Source: Sinotaia quadrata (lineage: Eukaryota; Mollusca; Gastropoda; Architaenioglossa; Viviparidae). From it: 64,000 bases of DNA. Shown piece after piece: positions 23,301-35,440 of this stretch. The notes beneath the pieces were generated by a model that ran no database searches, was not told where the DNA came from, and was given only the letters and a program-made list of their open reading frames with translations. How positions within the stretch are numbered: the stretch's first letter is position 1; each line of letters starts with the position of its first letter. The DNA lies in contig CM054177.1 in NCBI GenBank assembly GCA_028829895.1, positions 31,707,064-31,771,063 of the forward strand. The letters run 5' to 3'. A program made the position numbers and the translations under genes.

Positions 23301-26300
23301 AAAGATGAAAAATTGCTAAGACACAAATTGTAAAATGTATCCCTGGAACTGTACATCTTATAGACAAGGTTTAAATATTAAAAGAAAGAGAAATTTATAT
23401 AAAATATATCCAAACAATTATTTTATAGTATCTGTTTTAATTTTTGCTTACTGTTATTATTAATATTATATAGCAATTTTTGCAAAATTATTTAAATATT
23501 TTGAAAGTGGTTTTGTAGAGAAATGAACACTCTTGTCTATGCAACTTTCAGTGAGAAAATATTCATTCAAATCCAGAAGCTAGAGTTTTAAAGTTCTGCT
23601 AATAAAAGTGATATCCAAAAATAATGTAACTCTGCAACAAAGGTGACAAGGATAGTGCACGTGCATGAACACACACACACACTCACAGGTTACACCTTTT
23701 TTTTTTGTTGTTCTTACTAGTATTAAAAAAAGTGTGGTCATGCGCAAAAAGAAATCTGGACTAAGACAATTTTTTTTATCTTGTCCACACATGACTACAA
23801 GGTAGTTATTTTTCTTCAAAACCTAGTTTATGTCACCTTAAATGAAATATAACAGTGTGTTAGATAAAGAAATTATCTTTAATTTTAGCAACATTGTATC
23901 AACAAATAATTGTATTAAAGCAATGGTTCCCAACGTGGTGCCCTTGGGTACCATGGCACCCATCAAAACATTTATATGCACCTGCAACAAGATATGAGAA
24001 GTAGTGCAACTGTAGTTGTTCATCCAGCTCTCATCCATTTTAGATTCTATAAAATCATTCTAAGCAAACTGATCTTGTGATGTCAGTTATGAAGACGAAG
24101 TATCTTGTACATTTCCATTGAATGAAGAAAGTGATATATAACAGTGCTTTAACCCTACATCATTCAGTCTTCTAGTGCAAGTAAGAAAAGAAATGCAAAT
24201 AGAGAATTTGGATCTTCAGAATGAAATTCTTCTAAAATCTTGTGCAATAGGCAATAATGTTTTGGAATGTTTTCAACCAAAAGGGTTTCATGTATTGAAG
24301 AATGATGCATACAGAATAAAATCTTATTTTGATTCCACTTATCTATGGTGAAGCCATGTTTTCAACAATGAATATAATATATCAAAATACAGATCTTGAC
24401 TAAGATGCCAAACTTGACAATTCTTTACGAAAAGGAATATCTTTTTATTCTTCTACCCTTTTTTTTTTTGAGAGTCTGATGAGTATGTATAATTAAAATT
24501 TGTGTTTAACATTTGTTATATTTGTTTATTGAAATCCGGATACAAATAACAATAAAAAATATTTTATTATATCTGACTAGTTTTATTAAAGCAAGAATAA
24601 TAAATATATTTCAATCATTAGTTCAACAAATACTATATTTTAAAAATGGAAATAATATGGGAATTGTTTATTATTTATTTTGTAAAAACTATTAAATTTA
24701 TCTTCCAGATAGATTTTTTAAAAGTGCAAATTCACTCAGTATTAGTGAAAGAGTAACTGCTGAATAATTTAATGAAAACTTATTATGTTAACAGTATCTC
24801 TGTAATGTTATAGATTCCTGTATTATGTATTTATTATTAAAAACGTTTTGCATATTATTTAATGTCTAATGCTAAATAAGGTTTGAAAAAATATTGGCAC
24901 CTGCCTTATTGTTCTAAAAATTTGAATGTGCTCTTGGCCACAGAAAGGTTGGGAATCATTGTATTAAAGTATCAAACTTTGCTACAGAAAATCACCAGAT
25001 TTGTGCACTAAATGCTACTTATTCTTGCAAAATAGCAAACCTTGGGACTACCTAATATATAAATCAAATGCACCTAATTGCTGTAGGAAATTGAAGTAAT
25101 TTTTTTCCATATTGAACTGACATTGCTATAGTTTAATAATCTTAATGTTGATGATAATAAACAAAAATAATTATTTTATTTATTCTTGAAGTTAACTATA
25201 ATTAAAATTTCTTTAATGAGCAATCTTCAGATAATATATTTGATAATGATACTTTATAGGTCAGCAATTTTATTTCATATCTGATTTCTTTCTGATACAG
25301 TAATACAAATGTTTGAAAGAAAATTACTTTTCTTTTAATTTTTTTCACAATAGCATAGAAAAAATAGAAAATAAAATTGTATGTTTATTAGTTTTAATAA
25401 TGTGTGATTTTCAGGATCAAATTTAGTCACCAAGGCCATTCGAGCCATGATTGCAGATGACTGTGATGAAGTGAGTATAAATTGAGCAAGTATATTAATT
25501 TTATGTTGTAGTGGAATAATGCAAAATCAGTTAGTTCAGTCTATCAGATCTCTTATCCATTTGGCTCTTTCTCAATAGCATGGATGAGCATTTCTCTTTC
25601 TGCTGCTAAATTAAGTTCTTTTGTTTCATAAAAGAGACCTTCCTTTCAATAATAAGTCCAATTTCTTATATTATCTAAAAATTAAAAAAATATTTTTGTT
25701 TTTTCAGAAAGCAATCTTTTTTTTATTAAAAAAAAAAACACCACATGCATTTATTAAGCTTTTCGGGAAGACCATAACTAAATTAATTGTTTTACTAATT
25801 TCATATGGGCATTAAAAATTATTCCAGTAATTTATTTGCATTGTTCTGCCATTACAAAACAAAATCCTTAGCTGTAATCATTCCATGTGACAGAATGTAG
25901 TTGAGTGAGCCTTTTTGAAACTGCCAGTCTACTAGACTGACATTGAACAAGAATCTTTCAACTGAAATGTTCTATCACATCAAAAGATTTGTCTCTAAAC
26001 AAATTCCAGACTATAATAAATATACAATTACAAATCAATAAACTGTAATTATTTTCAAACTTGCTTAAAAACTGATTCTTGTTTCAGTGACAGGTAGTTC
26101 AAGTTGTTTCTCTTGCAAATGTTCATTTTCTTTGCTTTTTTATGTCTGAGCAGCACTGTCTTACAAGCCATGTATCTACACCCTTTAATTTTTCCTCATT
26201 CCATCATACCACTTAGATTTTGGTTCTTTTGCCAAAATGCAATATAATTTATTTATTTTTGTAGCATGTTTATTCATGGACAGTTCTGGTGTGCGCTGTT

Positions 26301-29300
26301 TACCTAAGATACTTTTTTTGTTTAACATGTATTTCACTTTATATATTAGATTTATACTTATGGGGATTAAAACTCCCAGGCACTATGCTGTCATGACATA
26401 TAATGTTTCTTGATACTGACAAGAATTCTGTGTATAATTATTTCAAGTTTTCCTGCAAACACTGTTTTGATGTTCGTGTTCACCAGGCACCAATATTTAT
26501 CAAGAATACAGGTGTATAAAATGTAACCACTAATTTGTTGAAAGGAGTGAAACAGTTATACAAATTCTCTCTTTTTCTCTTTCTAATGATTAAGTAAATC
26601 ATCTCCCCACACACACACACACTAACTGGTAAACATTTTTTCCCTGCCTCTTTTGAATCTTCAGTTGATATAAGTTTATTTTAAGCCATGCATATATATA
26701 GATCATTTTCTTCTTTCGAATCTTCAGTTGATGATTTAGTTTATTTTAGGCCTTGCATGTATAAATATTTTTCTTCTTTTATTGAAACTTCACTTGGCAA
26801 TGAGTTTATTTTAGGCCATGCATGTGTAGATATTTTTCTTCTTCCTTGAACTTCACTTGGGACAAGTAGTGTTTCATTTGTAACTTTGGTTCTCAGTTTA
26901 TTGCCTTGTTCAGTTATTTTATCAGATAAGACTAATTGAATTTAAAGATTTTAGATTATTTGTCTATCTACCCATTTCACACCTATGATTAAGCAAGATC
27001 CCGAATCTGATCAGCATTCCCATGCACATTGAGTTTTTCATTTAGTCTGGCAGCAATTCATTTGGCTAAGAGGAAGAGTTAGTTTAATTTAAATACAAAA
27101 TAATTAATGTCATATGCAATAATCTTTATTTCATAAGCTAATGAATGCAGATGACAAGCTCATTGAGCAAACAGGTTATTGCTTTTGCTGCACATTTAGT
27201 TGGAGAGTTTTTTCTTTTGCTTATAAATATAATGTTTTGTTTTGTTTTGGGTATTAATCCTTCTGATTACTTTACATACAAACACACTCATCGCATAAGG
27301 GTTCATTGACATTGGACACCATTGTAGTTAACATTTTCAAGGTGGTAATGATTTGATAATTTTTCTTTGTTTTAAAGCATCTTCTGGTTGGAATGGATCT
27401 TAAAAGGAATCATTAAATTTTTCTTGCTTATTAATCCCTATCAGGAATGGAATGGATCTTCAAGAGAAATGTTTTCTAATTTTTTATATTTATGTGGGGA
27501 TATATATTGTTTTTAAAGTACAAACAAATAATTTTTTGGATTACTTTCTGTTTTATTTATTTATTATTTGTATATTTTTACAAAAACAACTATAGTGTAT
27601 TCTAAAAAGATATATGGTAAAAACAGTGCCTTACTCTCATGTTTACTAATACTCTTAGTATTAAACTAATCTTAGTTTACTTCCAAGTATGCATTTATAT
27701 TACTATATAATCAAAAGGCAGTTTATTAATATTAAGTTATTAAATGTAGCATTCATTTATATTAGAAAATGTGTTAGTAAAAGAAGTATGTGCAAGTGTG
27801 TGTGTGTATGTGCTGTCACCCTTGTTGTACAATTACCTTAGTCTTGAAATTTTTATAGTGTAAGTGTAACTTTTATATGAGCATTATATGATATTGGAAT
27901 CTTTTATCAGCCGATTGTCTTTATTATAAAAGAATCTTTTATCAGCCTATGCTCTTCTAAATTTCTTTCTTTGCAGTTTGATATAAATTGTTTTACATAC
28001 TGATGCAGTTAATTTTAGTATATGCTTGAAGATTTTTACATTTTTACATTAGTTTTATGCAAGTTATAGAACACAATGTTTATGCAATCCTTTATTGAAA
28101 ATTATAGAAATTGACCTGGAATAGTTATTGAATTTCACTTTTCCAAAACCATACGAACCCCAATCTGGCTTCCAGTATTTCTGTATGATAACATTTATGA
28201 TTTGGGAAAATATTACTAGAAATTATATACAGGAGAATATGGTTTAGGTTAACTTAGAATCTGTGTGATGATGTACAGAATGATTTTGGTTACCAAAGTA
28301 TGTGTATTAACATGTTTAAATTAATCATTTTGATTACCAGGGAATCTGTTTGATTTTGATTTCCAAAGAATCTGACAATAACATACCTAATGTTTTGTAT
28401 TTCCAGATCTATCATATATTATTAAATGTTTCATGTATGTGATGATTTGCATGGGGGTATATGCATGACAATTAGGGAGGAGAGTATAAGTGAACCTACT
28501 ATGCCTGAAACACACACACTTTCCAATAAGAAACTGCCAGTTCATAATTATTCAAGGAATGTCTGTATGTTATTGTTCCTGTTAATGCCTTACTTCTGCT
28601 GGTGAATTTTGGTAATGGATAATCACTCCATGCAAAAAGTATAGCATACAACATTCTCCAAAAATGGTCAGTCTCTTAAGGGCACCAACCAGGGATGAAT
28701 CCTTGTTGTAAACATGGTGATCTTGCAATGCTGCCAACTGAGAGGTGTGCCAGCATTAACATCTAACGATACAACACACTTCAGACTGTCATTATCACCC
28801 ATGGAACGGACAATACAAAATACCCAGTCACACAAGTTTCAATTTGAATCCTACACAGCACTTCCAAAGCCCTACCAGGAGTATTTCCATATAGCACTGG
28901 CCAATGAAGCTGATGGTTTTCTACAGCAGGCACATGTTAGGAAGACCTAGTCATAAGGCAAATGAGATACCCTGATTAGTTATAGACTGAATTCAGTTGC
29001 TTATTTATATGAATGTTGTAAATAATTCCTGTGCTATCTAGACCACCACATGCAACATGCCTAGCATCTGACAGCCACTGCAACTCTACTGCTTTCTTTT
29101 CCTAACAACTTGATTCACTAGCTGCTAACTAAACATTAAAAAACAATCACTTATACATATGTTGCAACTGCACTTTTATAATTTCACTATGATTCTCTTT
29201 CAACAATTTAAATTTTTTCACTTGTCCTCCAGACTCTGAATTCTTTCTGAATTGATCTATGGAAAGGTAGATGGGCTATGCATCCACTTGACTGGTTATC

Positions 29301-29761
29301 TGGCTGCTTACTTAACTCCCTTGCATGCACAGTTCTTGATTACTGATTTAGTATTAGATATGATACATCAGACTTCGAAGAAAACTATCATTTATTTAAT
29401 TTCAGATGTCATTTTTAAAAGTTCAGTGGTTTTTTACCTCATCTGACTCATATTTCTTCACCTAATTCACATATTAAATGTTAGACTAGAAATACATTTC
29501 TGAAAACTTCACAAATATACCAGTATATTGAAGGATTTTAAAAAATTAATCAGGCAATATTTTTTTCCTTTTAAGTGGGGGTTAAAATATAAAACTGGTA
29601 TATTATTTTTTCATCTATTTCAGGTTGTTCTAGAGACAGAAATCACAAACAAAGCAGCACTGCGTTTATACGAAAACCTGGGTTTTATCAGAGATAAACG
29701 CCTGTTCCGCTACTACTTGAATGGTGTGGATGCCCTGCGCTTAAAATTGTGGCTGAGGTAG
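15213..29761 (+). CDS. NAA30: N-alpha-acetyltransferase 30, NatC catalytic subunit
   Basis: Coding exons 15213-15749, 22368-22491, 25415-25470 and 29624-29761 join in phase to 284 residues. NAA30 is the catalytic subunit of NatC and, with NAA35 and NAA38, acetylates N-termini starting Met-hydrophobic in the cytosol. Residues 1-134 are an acidic, Ser-rich, probably disordered region, as in vertebrate NAA30. Residues about 135-284 are the GNAT fold, starting [10 protein letters not shown] and including [16 protein letters not shown] (159 onward), [11 protein letters not shown], and near the end the LYENLGF block and [13 protein letters not shown]. The match to animal NAA30 is close through the whole domain. 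The ATG at 15213 is first after an in-frame TAA at 15201; the adjacent ATG at 15216 has the better initiation context. The usual Gly of the R-x-x-G-x-G acetyl-CoA loop is Lys219. Confidence 0.96.
17312..17366. repeat. (CA)n microsatellite
   Basis: About 27 uninterrupted CA units in NAA30 intron 1, followed by a CT-rich stretch. Confidence 0.97.
19392..19592. mobile_element. hAT-type MITE, 201 bp, in NAA30 intron 1
   Basis: The flanks are a perfect 8-bp duplication, AATTACAC, at 19384-19391 and 19593-19600. The left end reads TAGCACTTCTCCATTT and the right end, read inward, CAGCGCTTTCCTATTC, a diverged inverted pair. The interior is much more GC-rich than the intron, with several G-runs and no open frame. 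It is a non-autonomous element whose parent is not in this window. Confidence 0.75.
19885..20085 (+). pseudogene. Decayed THAP-type zinc-finger segment
   Basis: On + the frame from 19885 reads [18 protein letters not shown], which has the C-x4-C start and context of a THAP domain. After frameshifts, KVETRKLS or WNEKTFTNS and then SVCNK follow, at about the place where THAP domains have the Trp/Phe-rich middle and the C-x2-H pair; here the final His is lost. THAP domains occur in host genes and in P-element-type transposases, so it may be a transposon relic. No ends were found. Confidence 0.5.
22368..22491 (+). CDS. NAA30: NAA30 exon 2
   Basis: It encodes residues 180-220 and the first base of Gly221: the central GNAT strands with [24 protein letters not shown] and the start of the acetyl-CoA loop, YRRRKI. 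Donor GTAAGA at 22492, phase 1. Confidence 0.95.
22686..22784. mobile_element. hAT-type MITE, 99 bp, in NAA30 intron 2
   Basis: The left end is CAGGGGTTCTCAACTGG; the right end read inward is CAGTGGTTCTCAAACTC. The flanks are TATTAGGT (22678-22685) and TATTAGAT (22785-22792), a 7/8 duplication. A G-run follows the left terminus. This is a short non-autonomous element. Confidence 0.85.
23921..24961 (+). mobile_element. hAT element, 1.04 kb, decayed, in NAA30 intron 2
   Basis: Perfect 8-bp duplication TATTAAAG at 23913-23920 and 24962-24969. The ends are CAATGGTTCCCAACG and, read inward from the right, CAATGATTCCCAACC, a good inverted pair. Around 24330-24400 on + a relic of the hAT C-terminal signature can be read (STYL, then after a stop [13 protein letters not shown], where active relatives have STYLCE..FS.MN..KS.YRS). 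The transposase is otherwise unreadable, and the size is below an autonomous hAT, so it is a deletion derivative. Confidence 0.85.
25415..25470 (+). CDS. NAA30: NAA30 exon 3
   Basis: A 56-nt exon encoding the rest of Gly221 to Glu239 ([18 protein letters not shown]), the acetyl-CoA-binding helix after the loop. Acceptor GATTTTCAG, donor GTGAGT at 25471, phase 0. Confidence 0.95.
26640..26865. repeat. Minisatellite, about 70-bp unit, three to four copies
   Basis: Units contain AATCTTCAGTTGAT, AGTTTATTTTAGGCCATGCA and TATTTTTCTTCTT, with moderate divergence. Confidence 0.8.
28640..28955 (+). other. Less AT-rich open segment, unrecognised
   Basis: A plus-strand frame of 78 codons (28714-28950) lies in a stretch whose base composition differs from the surrounding intron, which suggests an inserted fragment such as a retroelement piece. 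I could match it to no family, and I see no ends or target duplication. Confidence 0.3.
29624..29761 (+). CDS. NAA30: NAA30 exon 4 (terminal)
   Basis: It encodes residues 240-284 and TAG at 29759: the last GNAT strand [20 protein letters not shown] and the conserved C-terminus that shapes the NatC peptide site. Acceptor CATCTATTTCAG. Confidence 0.95.
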   Translation, partial: VVLETEITNKAALRLYENLGFIRDKRLFRYYLNGVDALRLKLWLR

Positions 29762-30540
29762 AATGGGAGATTAGCAAAAATATAGCAGCCAGTTTTGTGT
29801 ATTTGCTGCCTGCATAGATCATTTCATGTGGTCCAGTGCCCATGTGCCAGAAAGGCAGAACTTATAATTATTTGCTATTTATAGTTTGTGGGTTGGTTTG
29901 GGCTGTTTTAACTTTCTTTTGGGGAGCGTAAAACTAAGTTCATTTAACAGGCAGTACAACTGAAAAGATATTAGAAATTTCTCATTGGTTTCAAATTATT
30001 TGACATTTACTGTATTATACCATCATTACTATACAGCTGTTTACTTCATTTTATTCTGGAATTCCTCTTGATTGATTTATTTTTATTTTTGTGTGTGTGT
30101 GTATGTGATTTTTATTTTTATTTCAATCTGCCTCTCCAACTATGACATTTTTGGAAGATAATAATTATACTAAAATGGGTGGGGTTATACTGAAGGTACA
30201 ATGAAAGGTTCTTAAATTTATTTCTATTTGATTTGTTTACAAGATCATTAACTGCAACAACAAAAATGTGTAAAGATATATCTATTTTTGAAACTTGGGA
30301 TTGTGTAATTTGATTTTCCATAGTAGATATGCTAAACAGCAAGATGGTTTGATTTTGTTTTTGTTTGTTAACTATACATATTTGACTGTGACATTAAACA
30401 AAAAGGTGAATACAAAAATTCATTAATGTTCTGCTGTGCATTTGCAGGCAATGCGTGTCTAACAAAATTAATAAATAAAAGGCATAAATTATTTGTATAA
30501 TTTGTGTGAAGAAAAGAATAAAAGAGACTTTTTAAATTGC
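29762..30540 (+). other. NAA30: NAA30 3' UTR (inferred)
   Basis: AT-rich sequence with no gene between the stop and a cluster of poly(A) signals. A (GT)n run lies at about 30090-30102. Confidence 0.6.
30517..30522 (+). terminator. Likely NAA30 poly(A) signal
   Basis: AATAAA, with two further overlapping AATAAA copies at 30470 and 30474. It is followed at 30541-30562 by a GT-rich stretch (TTGTTGTGGTTGTC) typical of the downstream cleavage element. Confidence 0.65.
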
Positions 30541-30559
30541 ATCTTGTTGTGGTTGTCTT

Positions 30560-32029
30560 GAATGAAATTGTTTTCCACAAAAAAAAATATTATTTAATTA
30601 ATATTCATTTAGATCTTCTTGATTGAATTAAATAAAATCATAAATTTTCAGACTTGGGTAAATTGGTGTTTGCTTTGGAAAGTAAATAGTAGAATTGTTG
30701 ATTTCAGTTTTTTTTTTTTTTTTTTTTTTAAATTGTGTACATCTATTGGTAGCTGTGAGGTACACAATTTTTTTCTATAAGCCAGGTGTGTGCACATTTA
30801 TCTATAAGCTAGGTGCTGTATGATTGAAATGGTGATAGACATAAGGCAACATTTTTCCTATCCTTTGCAACCCAAAAGCACACATAGATAAAATTAGTCA
30901 AAAGATTAAATACAATGGATAGATGGACTCATTCTCACAATCCATCACAAACTATAATTAATATCAACAAAAGTCATTAATTAAACTACAGCTTCAGTAA
31001 TATGTGTCAAGAAGTTGTGAGACATATACAACTTTTGCTTGTGTATACATTTGTGTTAAAGGCAACCATTTAGGTTGTCTCACATGAGAAACCACAAAAA
31101 TGTTCAATGAAAAGTAGACAATGTAAAGGAAAAACAAGAAACTTAAATGAAAAGTATATAATGTGACTAATAGCATGATTAAGTAAAGCAAGTAGATAAT
31201 GATGAAGTTAAATTTTTGTTTCATAAAAACAATGTTGTTTTTTTTTATATAATAAAAATTCATTGCATTGTTTAATGTACACCAGGCTTGTAGCTCTAAC
31301 CCAATAGTCTCCCTTCAATATACAGCTGGAAGTTAATTGAGTTATTTAAATCATAATTTAAAATTATTAACATAATTTCAGGTCTCAGGTTGCAAACAAA
31401 TTCCATTGTTAGGGGGATATTCGCAACCTGATTTGTTATGCATAAGTCAGAATTTGTAAGTAAATGTTCATGTCCAAACATAAGTAAAAGTAACAATTCT
31501 TCAGCATCAGTGATGACCAGTTTATGCCTCCTGTTTATCCTTGTCTGATATAGATAGCCTTGTTCATAGTTAGGAAGAAAAGGAAGTTGCTTCAATTACA
31601 TGTAATTGAAATATAAGAATGGGTCTTAATGGGCTCAGTATTGGCAGGTTGCTGTAACCCCAACTTGTATGTGTGTGTAAAGCTTTATGTTATATTAAAA
31701 ATAATAATGTTGCCATAGCAATTAAATCTCTGCACACATACAGAAAAGTTTCATATCATGGAAATATACTGATATAATTTTCTACAATTCACAACCAAAT
31801 CATAATTTTAAATTATAGAATGACAGATAGATAAAGTGAATGAATAAATCAGTTGCAAATGTGATCTATCTTTAATGTTTGAACAATAACACTTCATTTG
31901 TAGCTTCTTTGGTTTCTTTTAAAGTTAATCTGAAGACAAGAAAATTACATACACAAAATCAAATTATTTTATATATACTCATTAAAATCAGGATTAGGCC
32001 CTAAACAGAAAAGACATAATACTATAATA
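30560..32029. other. Intergenic, AT-rich
   Basis: A long poly-T run at about 30708-30730. Near 31386-31432 the pair GGTTGCAAAC / ATTCGCAACC could form a small hairpin. A minus-strand open stretch at 31296-31595 has no recognisable protein character. Confidence 0.4.
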
Positions 32030-32345
32030 CACATTACGTAATAACGGTACTGGTTAGTGTAGCATTACAATCTGCTTACAGGTCAAAATATACCCTAAAA
32101 GTAAGATTGTAATACTTCATACAAAGTATTGCTGTTTATCATAACATCTGCTTACGAGTCAAAATAAGTTAGGCCTTAAAAGTAAAATTGAAATAGTCAG
32201 TACATAACATTGCTTTTCATCATAAAACTGCTTACAAATCAAAATTGGTCAGGCCTTAAAAATAAATGTGTCATGCACATTATGTATAACAACAGTTATT
32301 GTAGCAATACAATCTGCTTACAAGTCAAAACAGATTCCTTCCAGA
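32030..32345. repeat. Minisatellite, about 80-bp unit, four copies
   Basis: Units contain ACAATCTGCTTACAGGTCAAAA, a variant of AGGCCTTAAAAGTAA and TTGCTTTTCATCATAA, with moderate divergence. Confidence 0.8.
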
Positions 32346-32504
32346 TATATTTTTCAATTAAAAAAAATTACTAAAATATAAAATTCCTTATTTGACTTTC
32401 CTATGATCTAATTACAGCTTTATTCAATACTAGAGTATATGCCACTCGTCATATGATGGGTGGAAAATTAAAATGAATGCATTACTAGGAACATAAATGA
32501 ATTT

Positions 32505-33015
32505 GTTTATTGAAAGGTTTGATTATAAGTCACAATGTGAGTGAAAATTCAAGCATCATTTAGCAAATGACCTTGACCATCGGGGATTGTTTTTTTTTAA
32601 TGAGTACTTTAATGTTGTCTCTATTTCGGAAACACGACAATGCAACATAAAGCTGGCCATGTGAAAACATATTTCCTCTTTTCCTTTCTTCCTTCCTTCT
32701 GTGTTGGGGGGTGGTGGTTTTGAGTACTTTTAACATGACAAAGCAACAAAAAGCTGTCCATGTGAAAAAAAAACTCGTTCTTGCAAGGTCAAAGATGATT
32801 TAGGATTATAAACTTTAAGACAGAGCTCCCTCCATTTCTTCCTTCCCATGATCACGACAATTCAATATAAAGCTGGCCCCAAAAAACCTACCACACATTT
32901 GATTATAAGTCACATTGCTTGTGTAAATTCAAGCAAATGACCTTGACTGGTGATTTTTTTTTTTAATGAGTACTTTGAATGTGACAATACATCATGTGAA
33001 AAAAACCAACTCCCA
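32505..33015 (+). repeat. Dispersed repeat, forward copies upstream of MEMO1
   Basis: Three to four diverged copies of GCAACATAAAGCTGGCCATG followed by TGAAAA, together with AATGAGTACTTT and GCAAATGACCTTGAC. The same family occurs in reverse orientation at 37885-38345 and 39040-39120, beyond MEMO1 exon 1. Confidence 0.75.
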
Positions 33016-33419
33016 CCTGCTCAAACGTCAAGATTGCTTTAGCATCTCTCAAAAATCTCCATGCTCGAAAGTCAAGGACACTGGCATTATACACATAGCT
33101 GGAAAACTATATACTGTATATAGATTAACATTGAAACTAGTCTTTTACATCAAATTAACTTTATATACTAATAGTAAACTGTGTATAGCCATTTTTGTTT
33201 TATCTTGTGATTTTGAAATTTTGTCTTTATTTTAACTCTAGAATAGTAGGGAAAAAAATCATTTTACAAGAGGAAAAAATGTCAAATTTCAATTTATGAG
33301 AGTAAACTCAGTTTACAAACTATTTTTTAAAAAAACAATAACATATAGTATTCTTGAAGTGTGTGTGCTGCAAGAAGCTTCATGGGCTGAGTAGATTTGA
33401 CAGGAAAATAACAGTGATA

Positions 33420-33765
33420 AATAAAATTAGAATAACATTTATTTATAGACAAGCAGCAACACTTGAAGGTGTTAGCACAGGTTCAATATATTGAATATAT
33501 GTGCTGATGATAAAATTACATTTATTTACAAACAACAATAATTAAAGGTGTAATGTACACATCAAATTATATTTATTTACAGATACAAAACACTTAAAAG
33601 TGTAAACAAGTTTACTATGTGTGTATATCATAGAATTACCTTTATTTACAGATAGTGAGATACACAACAACACTTAAATAAGTGCAAACACAAGTTCACT
33701 ACTTGTATATATCATAGAATTACATTTATTAACAGATACAAAACACTTAAAAGTGTAAACCAGAA
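33420..33765. repeat. Minisatellite, about 70-bp unit
   Basis: About five copies of a unit with AATTACATTTATTTACAGAT and ACACTTAAAAGTGTAAAC. The unit itself contains a short inverted repeat, CACTTAAAAGTG. The gap before it (33016-33419) shows nothing recognisable. Confidence 0.8.
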
Positions 33766-33839
33766 TCACAGCTCTTAGCTTCATAAGATCACGTTTAAAT
33801 GTTATGCATGGCTTGAGATACATTTAAAGGTTGGCAATA

Positions 33840-34170
33840 GCATACATAGGCCAAGTCCATTCCTAGGTCTTCAAAATGTAAAATGACAATTATACTGGTA
33901 TGTCAGTCTTGTAGATAACAGTGATAGTCATATTGAGGTGTCAGTCTTGTAGACAACAGTCACTGATGGTCATATTGGGTGGCAATCTTGTAGATAACAG
34001 TGATAGTAACACTTGAGTGCTAGTCTTGTAGATAACAATCCCTGACAGTCAGACTTGTAGAATTATTCACACCAGTCAACAAATGGGGTTTAAGTCTTGT
34101 AGAAGTGTTCATATTACTTGATGAATCACAATGGGGTGTCAGTCTTGAAAAGGTGATAGTCATTCTGAGA
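33840..34170. repeat. Minisatellite, about 55-bp unit
   Basis: About six diverged copies of GTCAGTCTTGTAGATAACAG followed by TGATAGTCATATTG. Confidence 0.8.
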
Positions 34171-34209
34171 AATTAATCAGTAGAAGAGTTCAGATAGTCA
34201 TAAACAGAA

Positions 34210-34460
34210 GCTGATCTAGGATTAAAAGTACATGTACATACAGTCACAAGTCATGTCAGGGCAGAAGTATGCAGTACATTCAGATACAAGTCATGTCAGG
34301 GCAGAAGTATGCAGTACATTCAAGAGTGCACAAGTTGTGAGGGGCAAGAGTATGCAGTTCATTTAGAAGTGCACAAATTGTAAGGGACAGAAGTGTGCAG
34401 TTCATCCAGGAGTGCACAAGTTATGCTGGGGCAGGAGTATGCAGTTCATTCAATGGTGTC
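34210..34460. repeat. Minisatellite, about 50-bp unit
   Basis: About five copies of a unit with GCAGAAGTATGCAGTACATTC and GTCATGTCAGG or AGTGCACAAGTT. Confidence 0.8.
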
Positions 34461-35160
34461 AAGCCATAGTCTGGCAGTCAGGGAGTGACAACACTTTAGC
34501 AAAGTGCCTGTGCAGAAGGGAGCAGCATCAGTAATTTCAGAAATTTTTAACTTGTTTATGGCAATCTTAATACTTCAACACTATTTCATCTTTTTTTCAG
34601 ACAACAGCAGCAGGACAGTCTGATGGGATGTGTAGACAAGACTTGCTGATAATGATATATATTCAATATCCGTTGCTATTAACCTGTACAGGAAGGAGCT
34701 TTTTAATCATTCATGACACAGAAGGACAAACTTAAGCACTGTTAGAGTTGAGTGGTAGCAATAGACAGTTCTCATAAAACCCAGTAATTCAATAGTCATG
34801 AATTTGTACATTGCAGAAAACAATAAAAACAAAGTTGATACTTGTCACAGAGGCTGTTAACACTTTTATTTACTTTTTTAACCATCAGTTTTACTTTTTT
34901 TTTAACTTTTCACAATTTTATATTTTAAAAATAAATAATTTATTATTACAAGGTTTTAATACTTATATTTCGTCTTTCTTTACAATCGAATTTAAATGCT
35001 TTAACTGGTGGCACTTTTCTAATGATACTAGTTTTTAGTATTTAAGATTAAACGTCTAATTCGTGACATTTCCCACTAATAATTGCTGAGTTGTTCAAGA
35101 AAAAATGCTATTACTGATATTAATAATATATTATTTAAGTTACTTTTGTCACACAAATCA
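34461..35160. other. Intergenic before MEMO1
   Basis: A good acceptor-like tract (CATCTTTTTTTCAG) ends at 34600 and is followed by 44 open codons, but no protein family or partner exon is evident. Otherwise AT-rich. Confidence 0.3.
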
Positions 35161-35388
35161 TTAAAGCGTTTTCAGTAATCACGTTGCTTGCTGTGATTAT
35201 ACAGTTACGTGTACCTTCAATTTTCCCGAGTCGTGCAAGTCGGTATCTTGGCAAATAGCAATGGACTTGGCAGTCCAAGTTTCTCCTTCCGGTTAGGAAA
35301 GGGGGGATGAAAAATCTGTGTTGACGGTTCGAGGTTCAACCCTTTTCGTAGTTTTGGGTTGACTGTGACTGGCAAAATTGGGAAAAAT
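35161..35388 (+). promoter_or_regulatory. Likely MEMO1 promoter and 5' UTR
   Basis: A locally GC- and CpG-richer stretch immediately upstream of the MEMO1 ATG. It has the ETS-type core CCTTCCGGTT at about 35285-35294 and no TATA box. The transcription start is not determined. Confidence 0.5.
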
Positions 35389-35440
35389 ATGTCAAAAATA
35401 CGCCGGGCTACACATGCAGGAACGTGGTATACTGATGCAC
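35389..35440 (+). CDS. MEMO1: MEMO1 exon 1
   Basis: It encodes [17 protein letters not shown] and the first base of Arg18. The ATG has A at -3. Donor GTAAGT at 35441, phase 1. Confidence 0.92.

Larger units (their letters stand above)
22492..25414 (+). other. NAA30 intron 2
   Basis: 2.9 kb. It contains two hAT-type insertions, each with an 8-bp target duplication, plus poly-T runs. No other feature seen. Confidence 0.85.
25471..29623 (+). other. NAA30 intron 3
   Basis: 4.2 kb, AT-rich. It holds a short minisatellite at 26640-26865 and a less AT-biased stretch at 28640-28955, listed separately. Confidence 0.85.

Noticed and set aside
34601..34735. 44 open codons after a strong CTTTTTTTCAG tract upstream of MEMO1
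   Set aside because: No recognisable protein, no donor or partner exon; could be a non-coding exon, but sequence alone does not support a call.
35325..35345. tRNA B-box-like GGTTCGAGGTTCAACCC near the MEMO1 start
   Set aside because: No matching A box, acceptor stem or cloverleaf could be drawn around it.
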